DNA of 64,000 nucleotides from Clostridia bacterium (GCA_017467585.1 JAFUSR010000004.1:370178-434177), one strand, 5' to 3'; positions 38,501 to 42,146 are shown, counted from the first letter of the stretch. The notes: generated by a model not told the origin, from the sequence alone. Numbers and translations: made by a program.

Positions 38501-40041
38501 ACATGAGAAGCAGTGTTAGGGCAAGAAACAACAGAAAGTGTGCCAACATAAAGTTCTTTTGTTTGGTCTCCTTCGGCAATTGTTTTGGCTTCAATAGCTT
38601 CTTTTGATGTTTTGTTGTTGGTGTTTAAAATAACGGCGTCAGCTTCGGCAGCTGTATAATTTGTTATTTCAAATGCGCCATTTTTCTTTGCTTCAGAAGA
38701 TAAGCAAGATTGGCCATAGAGTGAATATCCACCATGATTATTTGGCATATAGTCACTCAAAACATATGTGTTAGAGGCATATGCGCCATCTGTCCAACTT
38801 TGAAGTGCATAGTCAGAATCTCTGTCTATTTGTCTTGACACCTCAACAATTTTTCCGGCAGGAAAATAACCAATCAAACTAGAGTTGGTCTTTTGATTGT
38901 CTATAGCAAAATAATATTTTGTTTTGTCATATTCAATCTCGTTATAATCTTTGGTGCTAGAAAATGCATGAGTTGAAAATGTTAACATATAAACGCTAAA
39001 AGTGATTGGGCTAGAAAGCGCTGAACTAGAACGTTCAGAAGAGTCAACATCTTCAAACGCAGTCACTGTGTTTGTTTGAACTCTAACATAGCGAGAGGTA
39101 GAACCTCTGTCAAGAGTAGGGTTATATCTCATTACAAAGCGAGTTCCGTAGTCGTCTTTAACGGCCTCAATTTTGAGCATCTGATAATCGTCTTTTTGAA
39201 TTTCTTGCCAGGTGGTAACGCTTTCGCCAGCCTTTTGATAAGAAATTTTAAAGACATCTTGAGGCTCTTTTTCGTTGCCCTGTTCGTCTTTAGCAAGAGA
39301 GAAAAATTGATATTTGTTGGTTAGGTCAAAAATAATTCCATCAGGGTCGGTCACTTCAACTTTTATGTAATAGTTAACTCCGCTTAGAGAGATCGTGTAA
39401 TAAGAAAAGTAGAAGTTGCTCAATGTTGGGTCAGAGAATTTTGTTTGGTGGGCAGGAACGGCAGTGTCTTTGCCTTGGTTTTCTTTGGCTAAAATTTCAT
39501 TAAATGCTTTTATGGTAAGGGTGGCATAAGCAACTGGGGTAACAGAGGTAACAACATTGTCTGAATTCTTTGTTTCATCAAAAGTATACCATCCGTCAGA
39601 TGGAATGTCATAAGGAGCAACACTTGAGTTTTTATAAGTGGTGTATGTTCCTTTAGACATAAACTTGGCATTGCTTACATATTGACTAGGGCTCATAACG
39701 CCACTGTCGAGTTGTCCAACATAAGAACTTTCAGATGTTGTTCCGTCGTCGTTGTGAGTGGTGTACTTAAACGATTTCGACGCATTGTAATAATAAGACA
39801 AATCCCATTCAAAAGAGCCAGTGTCTTCGTTTACGACACCAGTAGATGGAACATCATTATACTGCAAATTGACTGAGCTAATTCTCAGTCTTCCAAGTGC
39901 GTCTGTGTTTGCTTCCGGAGTAACAGGGGTTTCAGCCCAAGGCCAACCGTTGCTAGAACAAGCAACCAAGCCAAAAGTTGTTGCCACAACCAAAAGCAGA
40001 CTAGCAATAAAGTTAAAGATTTTAGATTTTGTGTTTCCCAT
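17581..40041 (-). CDS. Giant repeat-containing lipoprotein (7486 residues)
   Basis: One uninterrupted 22.5 kb frame encodes a protein of roughly 0.8 MDa. The start is set at the ATG at 40041, with GGTGG seven bases upstream, not the ATG 15 bases before it. The N-terminus is a lipoprotein signal with lipobox LVAC; the lipidated Cys codon is at 39958-39960. The body is beta-rich. Between about 34.2 and 20.8 kb at least 17 copies of an InlB B-repeat-like core (Y-x-F-x-G-[WFY]-Y/F) recur at irregular spacing, for example YRLEGWYIANY, YVFKGWYEQK, FAFAGFYING, YLFTGWYQEV and YEFEGYYNNG. The copies are highly diverged. A short tandem array lies near residues 600-735 (37.86-38.26 kb). The last 500 residues differ: helical and mixed segments, then a Gly/Ala-rich hydrophobic hairpin (17648-17820). 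No enzyme motif is visible. It is probably a cell-surface adhesin, scaffold or barrier protein. Confidence 0.85.
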   Translation of the reverse strand: MGNTKSKIFNFIASLLLVVATTFGLVACSSNGWPWAETPVTPEANTDALGRLRISSVNLQYNDVPSTGVVNEDTGSFEWDLSYYYNASKSFKYTTHNDDGTTSESSYVGQLDSGVMSPSQYVSNAKFMSKGTYTTYKNSSVAPYDIPSDGWYTFDETKNSDNVVTSVTPVAYATLTIKAFNEILAKENQGKDTAVPAHQTKFSDPTLSNFYFSYYTISLSGVNYYIKVEVTDPDGIIFDLTNKYQFFSLAKDEQGNEKEPQDVFKISYQKAGESVTTWQEIQKDDYQMLKIEAVKDDYGTRFVMRYNPTLDRGSTSRYVRVQTNTVTAFEDVDSSERSSSALSSPITFSVYMLTFSTHAFSSTKDYNEIEYDKTKYYFAIDNQKTNSSLIGYFPAGKIVEVSRQIDRDSDYALQSWTDGAYASNTYVLSDYMPNNHGGYSLYGQSCLSSEAKKNGAFEITNYTAAEADAVILNTNNKTSKEAIEAKTIAEGDQTKELYVGTLSVVSCPNTASHVFYSNLAKVKNLVLAGTIYDMDSFNAATTNLKTSILTDVDIFIWQKKDSGDVLLGSYVNNSGTVKFNPAEPAYSTYLASMGQAITYSYVVSVNGDYILVDGEYVKDLNKALTHYSLTEDANGNYIYSETNKNYVVDTNKGAQHYSADGSAYVADDAGIYILVDDEYVVDQNKNMTHYTFNESASGTYIKINDNTYAVDQNKSMTHYVIVADNDTYFKATYENGSFRVNGLAYNCYLTFAKQADDSNYYSFNSPSMKPLNSADKNSAKALQLYENSDKICDRVGNTILSTKLETDDKVNINLYVSRGGTITDINNSEIKDRYQVISTTTSDTDELGNTTSRVIISLLLPANYSLTSYNVESLNSIGKAIYASENDEGYILCDIGQDESRNITRKYYYTTTKNIENASSVSTNGALSYLIYEGKMYQYASRDASGEVKYYYYSYVAQNDGDAYVQKTIKMAVALDSTTYTLYEYTPISVGTDNTCDATIETDIEDSDDVVAINYVINYNEKEYAFDSQTGSNIAVVATGYQIEDLFLEYETGETSTGQPIKTTVPVYVYYDVDTYLTRDSKGNTITEYYYTSPIGKYTVEFNDDFSVGNTKDIIYMPAFENYKDKVSGADIIANESEYHNFIQAAGGVSSLISNYYYYVNKLGEPTSLLISQSKSTDSKKVVDENQIIPFEFIEDENGDYIYDSSAKKYVKDATTTGVQHYRKEFYQGGNIQSRILAYHYGLVGMFGTIVSDGKINYDNRKIVVDFDTSLEKYIYHDITVSTDKTEANKVILSTDFENNGGRFKIQSADGDIISLSDSTESYAKDFIRQESENYVVQNINAVGTYQVDTDTTINYLKERKFYSDELAITVLYDFYIFSEDASSEGKTAMVRVYFDGAEFYVEAGNITIDNGKTYTALNKLTIENNSVSLPLNDSLSIKLLEERDGKWYVVAKNTIGSGSDAVDFYTYCLRKYRADFEKDHENDDIYKLNPTMLGDAYYALVGQIPQTNAAYQANIILNEAELGVCNADTYYFYTKNNVEKQLSVETKSISRPASSNAIVRRAQIKDNASVDVHLVGKMVLIDGEPIIYPSYDYCFETGKSSSILGELDNYYEIDYTTKDAVIQAFPGVSLISGAPYVNPIFYFEVKHKVNEKASLDFGLEIVDSYYVELITNAITSTQNNLIYDFATVSFKDTITNLTQNDYIDRLYYVMFAKDLSSVVGYTIEKQTIKDQNNEDVIVDVAVPYLNGNPLTIQNIGLNDNETQVYTADANESGKHFTKLYYQVDFADWDGSEAAGGKVVTDKNNNNTYFMPLNSDILVIWSSSATELETVPSFDIHSYYVDDNGLVVLSSDGKDNNLCTKVEDLFISGTGSTSTAYDYSEVIISGTTSAYRVNAQDINSISQQNLQAYTWDSAINISNRYNSTDAYFLCDKEGVVLVASPIVSIPDGEDSSIIYRFKKWVVYSRYNSEVLYLNKDVLQGNPDINNAIMRFVSPTAGYFVFMPVYERVYAINIATAVVDGANNLGGSVNVIYEEDIIRDTGAAISLENSNYDNAASLEDDGKHANSVYFVKFEKTEINGEDKYFYNNLQIKTFLYFTGKFYDQTGTSPIFEKIDLFKYGNNYFTYRDGSIVALRILTSYAEDVAGLIEVTANGPKYKFFMTRLNTIKGEVQSLKMEMLDNDTLYDANGKSTVAELLSYSYVVDYYDDGVDGSSVAQSKLAYYNSADFGFYAIDLEAIPTKEDGRKTVIDTDKFSSLQDLFVSRGTLFAHMIINKYNAISREITNTPLLGYDGNYYRSVSGSLSSGELYSYDIYAKDEQGNIIRDAQGNPVVEQTIINKDLQFKKAYFDRDTKVIISAAASVGYRLEGWYIANYNEITGKWIVGNTKLSDSINTTFEDAIINAYYNSNNQTWYYVTAIRSSETIDGKEYYTYYSDTAKTQEAVVPVNMLDAVRGYYYLAYTISGKKVYMPVYKANGTDTNGWYTNRELTIAFTGNVNDIVEMAHCDAVYALNSVSGDDSSATYYLGEKVVYKFGDHYYQTMTTGNVTFKDNKIYIENLHNEIRVVAKFIEVYQTMAFTEESSEDNIQVVAIYYDGVRTEGAEICKDTEVAGIETKYFKSSVGYTGIAFEDNSNPENYHVNDVNNLVVSGDYFSNITARDGSSLKKIVKVGDDAITEYLPNDLVFKNYKFDVNTDAYFVVRVHYDKQLNVHSLGMNSSNMLIPVIYPTDHFINVNMAAEESVRHEYYYYLFKVSFDRNLEFNTGKSYISTSLTGEAVYPEAYNPTPGLGNYNPEYLVHVNRGKTIPVDVMRGNYSSFYSKLFKMFDEEDNLIYNYDYDNGKVVLQKDYLIRIVNLLDSYKIPYDKAENEYKLEVTRDGNNNITKVEVIKKQPDSAVVSFANLREFFDILYQNFGIVEDVSYVIAKNDDLVRHLDINSGAAAIMNVINNYYNTARHTNLLTSGTTNFINLSTIPVYTFTTKIKVIDQFDEDGKPVLSDIGTEDNQIDLNVALVNKIYTRGGDQGRTYIGLARELGGSETIFDSVYSRIYADGSQSNNYIDGEIFNQDYTLAHNTIMVIEGLDSTNLKHLQNNNVNTADDIYYYYAESENGTRYVFKGWYEQKVIENTDDQLTPEEERSNSEKVWSDMQYMGRDLSRPFETTAYADTNIIALFECVVEFNINYDTDAVTINFNSQYDDLGNRIVENSYRTGYNELYFGITSELSMDVTPSGSYRFDSNWPITNADGDALSPDNFLDYATLSQDSKTSFAEFNYVKTLNARLNVYRVINSTNTANITINTAPIVLTYIRVEGYLKDGDNSESQKSGPEFVIYRDFGTEEPNLIKIIETNFVNGKVINALSEISDTLTKDDANRPINIDIELQNHALTIYGYFDFATNGTLYAGYKTSSATEGVKAWYVNANGHTDKDIGIARTENSLTADGLFRICYLYDEDNVTPTSTTQSISEFANNLNKIEYHLSEGNSTYLLTAVIESNSATTISYATVDTLEGFEDGKQFASEPTLFSAEDKGVISWTGKRNIIKSYVEPETDSQTEFEFGGETISVHVSEGHLVYESGNIAEGLYVEGITNYLYTYPELATIVGTTENGYSKFVESSDGSEIIATRYDFSSTTHITISNELEFYFDGENYYKFIGWFTRNTNNETYSMTMVSNTSTHTSNGGSFVAVFAKVAKVSEIYTETINAEGQAIENSKNSNGLINVNSNYFVGDFAIECYGELSYQANALAIPTNFTYAIIGSKITVNVIADTGYLVKAIEKVVESTHSNISDNTEAINELSADLVPDDETFEIRGIVTKGVKLRVVSIYYDSIAMNNVGSELTNNRVAVVDNGINKKTYDDGEFVAFYYEIGKVISLVASNIDLLGIIGFYINGEKLTATYNSTGTVATLTLADYTLNGDTTIEARFTNFVTVLSEAANEEISATGIKLKGISGATTTVEYVDFYTNETITITNGSKATVLSGMSVTLSSETKNNLAFLYWDSKTTGEGLDGNLVDQKISSQNTYSQLVEYKLTQQISVTNHYYAIYQTAYNISVEKIISSINKQDQGYYDGNMLDQLDMSKFDNAFIAMLDVEVTYTDIYGNLQTIILGTEKSLSQIKFKSGTKISVNAKIARSISDRYGWKIKEAAKSSIVENAAYNNENSTESKNYVITFYAKRLITVIRQVNNENSTENIPVSFYLENRDTNVYAIADNKYYVLGENKNVRSAVLPTAFQGTAFAFAGFYINGVYAGMGYDPNDTGVYKTIDILYGEQSNTERVFYSTATDLTVVVLYYERTVVVPYVILDGTNIADLSDTVKEDLALTFYGNRLTGIQEYDSEGYAQTRFDYTLQTYSTESGVAEYYQAEKNLALIASTHAGYQFVGFYIVDVSNISNLEDKDFESFMILDNKLDCEVNSDGKYTYGNTLTAIVNGSEIVTDSRGAVYDSQNGSPLYVISRGHTYYAIARYLTAYTTTVQATIYGQHPSPKEDMPLAESIVRVSAIKDKSKIVFNEISQSDIGIDVTATTSFAKSNNISYFYPSLSRLEDNYYLGVTVGTSTSKIYEKYEIEGIYVNGIKLNVIDTITTTNIQGTFESYVIEIPSEFVPIKTTGSTQYYDFNNLAIEVRYYETVELTVRLGINDTNDFNLIEDDLLNNIVVELSATNELYDIDETIVYDNNKAGSSSYYHIDSHSLLFRNSFPVGTTVSVTIYDKTISDKTAKPSVLNNDTPLLYNGWFMYANQSIAGSTTVINYTTNCTWNITQETDIVAQFKTIDTEHTIDQQYSFKFVGEEFNGEQIFTPQQSAGSLSDENIIANLLRARLLDLGNKEELTENNSFSSGDFSLKIKTEENSDNYIFNITYKGKTHRYLFTGWYQEVKGSSGKYLYVSNDLGLKYAEGEMPSQLKNAPNLRAEFVEIVTLRLNQTVAYDRTVQLNSLKIIYNGIYVDKCVHAINSEETISSINNDNIVDDDEIMKFVGIYPKLNQAGDIVITTLYNTVIYGSWQVINGYHSEHGDKMDSNVQNYRSIETTESIEQLENGKVAIEYLSGLEKAQIMKNNYVYTVSQTEMNVTKLTSEVTCSDENNQSNSYHKSAAGKIGGGISSFASASLGRGTSRLSDSNSGFTLVNNNIEIDDNFDDNKSASINVSINSPMADNTNAVVTIFVRKPDGSFAELIDEETGTNTFIIGKGSELADKLSKAISALPLGTVVSISIDTSSCDSEIIKAITLSLAGKEAAIENYNTNQTQVVLTITKDLFVTDIKVTTKNTDDGARLVYVSGTLPEDLFVENTTNYLYTMVSETKVYATPEESNQSYYIAKEIELNFEIVFANVFALTLTDNDINQGSVIVDYDIQKNTDTSRAVYNVDVSANDNYAPDNFAFSFQDDETAISTDILSILTAFTGETLTTNLSDQYAYILAHIDEFENIKENGWFVVADKIVVGEEEQDAISLIYGSLNSPLIKITLYAIFNQTVDAISNTYITSLKSEFSIKTSVSLEMKYAHVTFVKTYATTEEYSLADNATSTVVEEDGDGNQLIHTLYVFDYEFTTLGNISNQSGKKYYMVVNKLNTLYAAKLEDQAYEFEGYYNNGNKLALASEDNGSLVDNQLKIVGEETIYPNNALVIEAIFVHALSINFNYDRVDYDYGYLGTPTTNIKLVVDGEQSSIPNIVGTSIYLFLTDSKNISIIDTKDYYTFLNWTIKYAGNAIEFENGDEYVIDYSAVLLDANFVKVFVKNFKNSKTYAELSAEDKAALTIEDFSIVAQMKEEAAEISVKYDMAGEVFGVRIGGGEDYLTLSSTAGSISISSNKYVYIQIEEEATEENERDYRAVVAYSKSITAPATITLRAQSYVISSNSLVARTDLLADNQKAIRKIIATGSSVISPNGESKYLCINGFADIYGTLKYGSARNVLSLNTNGEIIRHSCEFTLNTTNLYLVEVSRAIASLPTEENARISIKAIVENSSKTQSGTSYMINTTDVASYAVVSELVAEGTIVNISVENPGNLAYSAAPLENGYNFRGFAISNSSNILMASDIYNLYKVNYTYSTELTLADWDAVLQIATSEDGVRSESPYYTTLCQYSDYNIPARATEYSFIASENTCIVADHIGLFVDRELYITSLISTDNATKFELASGSSNDSYGKNYNGENFVIVVASKDTPISFRKVKDYNTSVNNETITYLKPDSLDMTSLTFNGKDIVVRVENDDETNYLVYVSGELPVGLNVEEKTNYLYVTNKIYYVNNNQLIRVSSDDTCPNEAAYSESNSIITIVQKPVQYAIGIVNDKVITAKSTALEKYINNEIIPKTYIRSSDENQTSYTYRGVTLGVEYVNGLLKWTSGELPANFNLKKDESNYLYKEETRITAALFTDYKANNEINYQTNEPKVYPTEYFSYGLYDNIASNFKNPTDDIIAKYDSVKFIAKLENQGSYNFIGFAIVSETRKLSIVTNEQNLSSTSSIWTMKIVPSSYDSINDQHIISIDKYVSNMKLVALYQARVNVLNIIKKTYSEVDVNLNSDGTINPTDKTQDTNQGSVKTKPGDSLLVTSNTDHIELIMSGNGFNEFKGISAKEPKLNEKRDTLGAIYTTNADLSFDEINNLNEDGNWISENIDNVTDLYQQTYKQLDGSNYVAAGSIVTSRLFVSKYSTQRSDGSFVQNPNSVSKMIIYWPKRIGADGEAAARTDDTIVAYFTPVYYTINMTLSEIETGKGTTETGSSTSPNYYIAYSDEVRATPGWKNPSADANIGIADNDPYIYTWYDNGANTGSQVKLETPVRLTKNMIDWNSNDNNILYLAATGNTPLSGAPVRPYPGELNDLNIVDYQNWQDHYISTKITSIYDYISRVDGNYALKPGLFTITIGGESHDSGELTSASLFEDDENNQKFTMANISLGIVQASVTFDLSAKENVSIVISFKVYFQPTGMPDVTINDGQQIYKTDLNSVITFAAIGTIADLPEREFNSENLGYSQYIFSSGTTNGIVQDINNSGLQSELSGILFADLIAYDEELKTPVLNKELYPSLVVNTQVAFARSSTQAEAKLDVMLNGGSKSEVILTNPGQYKSLYKHAVDLYLADLYKNVGGTGSESDLDDNLKYGVIGYDGIKKESIYGWTGPYKSDILKMYENFVDAYDVYTIKNMYMYINAIADGAKSGRLLSSEATEYISELLGFSPTFEIPNFGESVKLSDGSVHEQIKARIDAYKAALNNHGSIFDHINKTRDDFAYILKKAGYPDLSTRILDTHSTDLTYTRHNVFENFVNDVAINFFGTSVTYGDGVVIATKLTEHIAPHTVEWDVFGNVWKEKARGYVFLNNTISDWGAFSAGDTNGRSFSIHHNNNYMLESADSATSMENTIVSGPAAVRWWSGITNRGAKYAGTYNIVSHVGLVGTPLEYTDINNTRYTAITTIHANEQITEEDSDEAAMLKLVKTCNLDIAHINLVTTIIVAVAGTAIAIAGVAFAIFTGGATAVVAGIAIAALGTFMATSAVLDGIMILTGNNNADNSVIAVWIDNLDLSW
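17648..17820 (-). other. C-terminal hydrophobic Gly/Ala-rich hairpin of the giant lipoprotein
   Basis: About 57 residues with two hydrophobic stretches around AIFTGGATAVVAG, rich in Gly and Ala with small-residue spacing like a glycine zipper, then a polar tail ending IDNLDLSW. It could be a second membrane anchor, a pore-forming hairpin or a buried assembly interface. Confidence 0.55.
21036..29360 (-). repeat. Four copies of an SG-x-LP-x-N-YLY motif in the giant lipoprotein
   Basis: A motif of about 40 residues with the pattern L-V-Y-x-SG-x-L-P-x-x-L-x-V-E-x-x-T-N-Y-L-Y occurs at about 24205-24290 (YVSGTLPEDLFVENTTNYLY), 21410-21480 (YVSGELPVGLNVEEKTNYLY), 21036-21112 (TSGELPANFNLKKDESNYLY) and 29285-29360 (YESGNIAEGLYVEGITNYLY). 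The copies differ at DNA level and are not adjacent. Confidence 0.7.
37860..38260 (-). repeat. Short tandem repeats (about 30 residues) near the N-terminus of the giant lipoprotein
   Basis: Four units with the pattern G-x-Y-I-x(5-8)-Y-V-x-D-x-N-K-x(3)-H-Y follow each other, for example YVVDQNKNMTHY, YAVDQNKSMTHY, YVKDLNKALTHY and YVVDTNKGAQHY. Unit starts are about 80-100 bases apart. A fifth, separate copy lies at about 36360-36450 (YVKDATTTGVQHY). Confidence 0.75.
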
Positions 40042-40227
40042 AAGTCGTACCACCATAAATAGTTTGAGTTACGTATAAGTATAAAATACTTAATACATAG
40101 ATTATTTTAACATATAAAAAATAAAAACGAAAGCGAATAAGCCTAAAATATAAAATATTTTAATATTTTTTGTAACAAAACTTTTTGACTTTGCCAATAA
40201 CAAAATGAATGGATGGCTTCAATGATA

Positions 40228-40246
40228 TTTGTCGAAACATGACAAA
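40228..40246. promoter_or_regulatory. Inverted repeat TTTGTC / GACAAA
   Basis: Six-base arms separated by seven bases, with ATAT flanks that nearly extend the symmetry. Operator-like, ligand unknown. Confidence 0.35.
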
Positions 40247-40292
40247 ATATGTTGAAAAATAGATCACGAAAAAATTATAATAAAAAACAAAA

Positions 40293-40312
40293 ATGGACAT
40301 AGGGTAGTCCAT
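40293..40312. promoter_or_regulatory. Inverted repeat ATGGAC / GTCCAT
   Basis: Perfect six-base arms with an eight-base loop, in a region with almost no other G or C. Operator-like, or a small hairpin in a leader. Confidence 0.35.
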
Positions 40313-40332
40313 AAAAATGTGTTAATTTATTA

Positions 40333-40348
40333 TAGAACATTTGTTCTA
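40333..40348. promoter_or_regulatory. Palindromic operator candidate, second copy of the GAAC-N4-GTTC site
   Basis: TAGAACA and TGTTCTA around TT. The central 14 bases (40334-40347) are the exact reverse complement of those at 4000-4013. A half-site GTTCT follows nine bases further on. It sits about 110 bases upstream of the ArpU-like gene and about 290 bases upstream of the giant gene. Confidence 0.5.
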
Positions 40349-40456
40349 AAAGTGTTCTAAAAATTTTTGTCAGCAATCGCCTCTGGATGGCTCAATAATA
40401 AGCTATCATAAAGTTGACAAACCAAGAAAAATGTTTCAAACAAGGAGCATAAAACG

Positions 40457-41065
40457 ATGCTGAACGAATTAACAAAAAAACGCAAAATTAATTATAAAAA
40501 CATCAAAAACGACATTAAAACAGATAAAATCAGCCAAAATTTTGCAAAATCTGAGTCTTTTTCAGAACAAGATTTTGAGCTTCTTTCAATCATAAAAGCC
40601 TTGCTTTCGACAAGACGTTTTTTGCCAAACATAATTAGCCTTCTTTCTCGTTTGGTTGTTGATTATGCGTCTGACACAAATCGTGGTTCATACATCTTTG
40701 GTGACATTCAAAACGGCACCTATAGTCAGATTGATGAAATTTTAAAACTAGAACAAAGGCAGCGAAGTTTGCTTAACATGCAATTTATTGTCGACACATT
40801 AACAAATTCTTTAAGCGAAAAGTATTTTGGTTTTGTTGAACTCAGATATTTCAAAAACAAAAAGTTTCCACTAGTTGCTGAGGAACTTGGGGTAGATGAG
40901 AGAACTCTTTATCGATGGAATAAAACAATCCTAATCAAACTTATGAAATTTTGCAAGTTAAACAACTGGGGACTATCTTTTTTTAAAGCCCAGTTGCACG
41001 ATGAAAAGTGGATTTTGCCTCATTATCAAAAAAGTTATGAGAGCGTCTTAAAGTTGTTTGGCTAA
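40457..41065 (+). CDS. ArpU/RinA-like phage transcription regulator (sigma-like HTH)
   Basis: The 202 residues resemble the regulators that sit just upstream of terminase genes in Firmicutes prophages and switch on late genes. The N-terminal third is basic. The C-terminal third has a sigma region 4-like helix-turn-helix: FVELRYFKNKKFPLVAEEL, then GVDERTLYRWNKTI. SD AAGGAG ten bases before the ATG. It faces the phage cassette that begins at 42216, but a gene on the other strand (41062-41961) lies between; the two stop codons overlap by four bases. It is the best candidate for the cassette's own control gene. A short autonomous sigma factor is the alternative. Confidence 0.55.
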   Translation: MLNELTKKRKINYKNIKNDIKTDKISQNFAKSESFSEQDFELLSIIKALLSTRRFLPNIISLLSRLVVDYASDTNRGSYIFGDIQNGTYSQIDEILKLEQRQRSLLNMQFIVDTLTNSLSEKYFGFVELRYFKNKKFPLVAEELGVDERTLYRWNKTILIKLMKFCKLNNWGLSFFKAQLHDEKWILPHYQKSYESVLKLFG

Positions 41066-41961
41066 AGCAAGTCATCATCGTCGATATAGTCATATTCAGG
41101 AAAAACAACCTCTAGCTCTGGGTTATCTTCGGAAGATTTTTTAACTTTTCTAACAAACTGTGGGCTGGAGCTAACTGTTGGCTCTTGTGGTTGTTTGGTT
41201 TGTCTCTTTGACAAAATGTGGCGAGATAACTTTATGGTGAAAAGCACGAACAAAATTAAAAAAGGAAGGACAATTAAAATTATCATTATTGTTTGCGCAG
41301 TGCTCGTTATCGGAATGGGCGCATTTAGGCTTTGGTTTGCTATTTCTGGTTCATATTCTAAGTTGTTTGAAATATGTGATAAGTTTGTTGTTGATTCGCT
41401 ATAAACATAACCTTCGTAAACACTGGTTGAACTGCTGGCTGGAGTCCATTTTGCATAATACCAAATGTTACTTGTTCCGCCAATTGGAATTTCTCCGTTG
41501 ACTGAAGCAATATATTCGACTTGTTTTGTGTCGGCAGAAATTGTTGATAGAACTCTTCCTGTGGTGTCGGACGGGCAAGACCAAATTTGAGTTCCAACAT
41601 TTTGTTTAATGTCAAAAGTAATATTTTTTAAAAATGGTGCTGTTGGTAAAAAAGAAACAATAGAAACTGAATCTGCATAGACATATCCAACATAGTTGTC
41701 ATATTGCGCCCTATAAATAGTGTCAGAGATTTTGGATAGAATTGAAACAAAATAGGTTTCTGGAATTTCAAACCACAAGTTAACCAAACCATCACTCATA
41801 GATTGTGAACGAAAAAACAGACAGTTTTTATTTGCTTTCGCATAAGAAATTGTTTCTGTTTGATAGGTTGCAAAACCAAAATTTTCGTTTGTAATTTTGC
41901 TGCACGCAATTAGGCAAAAAAACAACATAAAAAACACTAAACATTTGATACTTTTTTTCAT
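41062..41961 (-). CDS. Lipoprotein with SH3-like domains and C-terminal membrane segment
   Basis: The 299 residues start with a lipoprotein signal (lipobox LIAC, Cys at about 20). Two SH3-like segments follow: YFVSILSKISDTIYRAQYDNYVGYVYAD (pattern only) and a second one with VEYIASVNGEIP, then WYYAKW and VYEGYVYSES. A transmembrane segment (about 222-246, IMIILIVLPFLILFVLFTI) and a cytoplasmic tail with acidic end (PEYDYIDDDDLL) come after. The layout, SH3 then membrane then tail, is like the gene at 15707, so both may serve the same envelope system. It lies between the ArpU-like gene and terminase on the opposite strand, so it could also be a lysogenic conversion gene. No SD; TATGAT with TGn sits six bases before the ATG. 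Confidence 0.7.
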   Translation of the reverse strand: MKKSIKCLVFFMLFFCLIACSKITNENFGFATYQTETISYAKANKNCLFFRSQSMSDGLVNLWFEIPETYFVSILSKISDTIYRAQYDNYVGYVYADSVSIVSFLPTAPFLKNITFDIKQNVGTQIWSCPSDTTGRVLSTISADTKQVEYIASVNGEIPIGGTSNIWYYAKWTPASSSTSVYEGYVYSESTTNLSHISNNLEYEPEIANQSLNAPIPITSTAQTIMIILIVLPFLILFVLFTIKLSRHILSKRQTKQPQEPTVSSSPQFVRKVKKSSEDNPELEVVFPEYDYIDDDDLL

Positions 41962-41967
41962 AAAAAA

Positions 41968-41973
41968 ATCATA
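41968..41973 (-). promoter_or_regulatory. Extended -10 (TGA-TATGAT) of the SH3 lipoprotein gene
   Basis: TATGAT preceded by TGA on the minus strand, exactly six bases before the ATG. No clear -35. Predicts a leaderless mRNA. Confidence 0.35.
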
Positions 41974-42112
41974 TCAAAAATTAATAAAAAATCACATAAT
42001 TTTATCAATCAATTTTTTGGTAATATTGTAAAAATTTGATATTTTTGGTTGATTTTTTAATTAATAATTATTATTGCACTAATTTTGACAAAAAATAAAC
42101 AAAAAATGCCAC

Positions 42113-42146
42113 TTATCAACAATTTTATTAACAAAATTGTGAATAA
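42113..42146. promoter_or_regulatory. Inverted pair of DnaA-box-like 9-mers before the terminase gene
   Basis: TTATCAACA (42113-42121) and, on the other strand, TTATTCACA (42138-42146), each one base from the DnaA consensus TTATCCACA. Between them an eight-base inverted repeat ACAATTTT / AAAATTGT. The gap 41962-42215 is otherwise AT-rich with nothing recognised. Confidence 0.3.

Larger units (their letters stand above)
40042..40456. other. Intergenic regulatory region with several inverted repeats
   Basis: This 415-base, very AT-rich gap separates the divergent giant lipoprotein gene and the ArpU-like regulator gene. It holds the GAAC-N4-GTTC palindrome (40333-40348) and two further inverted repeats, listed apart: TTTGTC / GACAAA (40228-40246) and ATGGAC / GTCCAT (40293-40312). 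An imperfect direct repeat of TGGATGGCTTCAAT occurs near 40210 and 40385. No promoter with both good hexamers was found; TATACT lies about 20 bases before the first ATG of the giant gene on the minus strand. Confidence 0.5.

Noticed and set aside
17552..39324. Many plus-strand frames of 60-230 codons opposite the giant gene, including 31816-32514 and 32725-33372
   Set aside because: They are Cys- and Val-rich antisense readings of the giant gene, without RBS or recognised domains.
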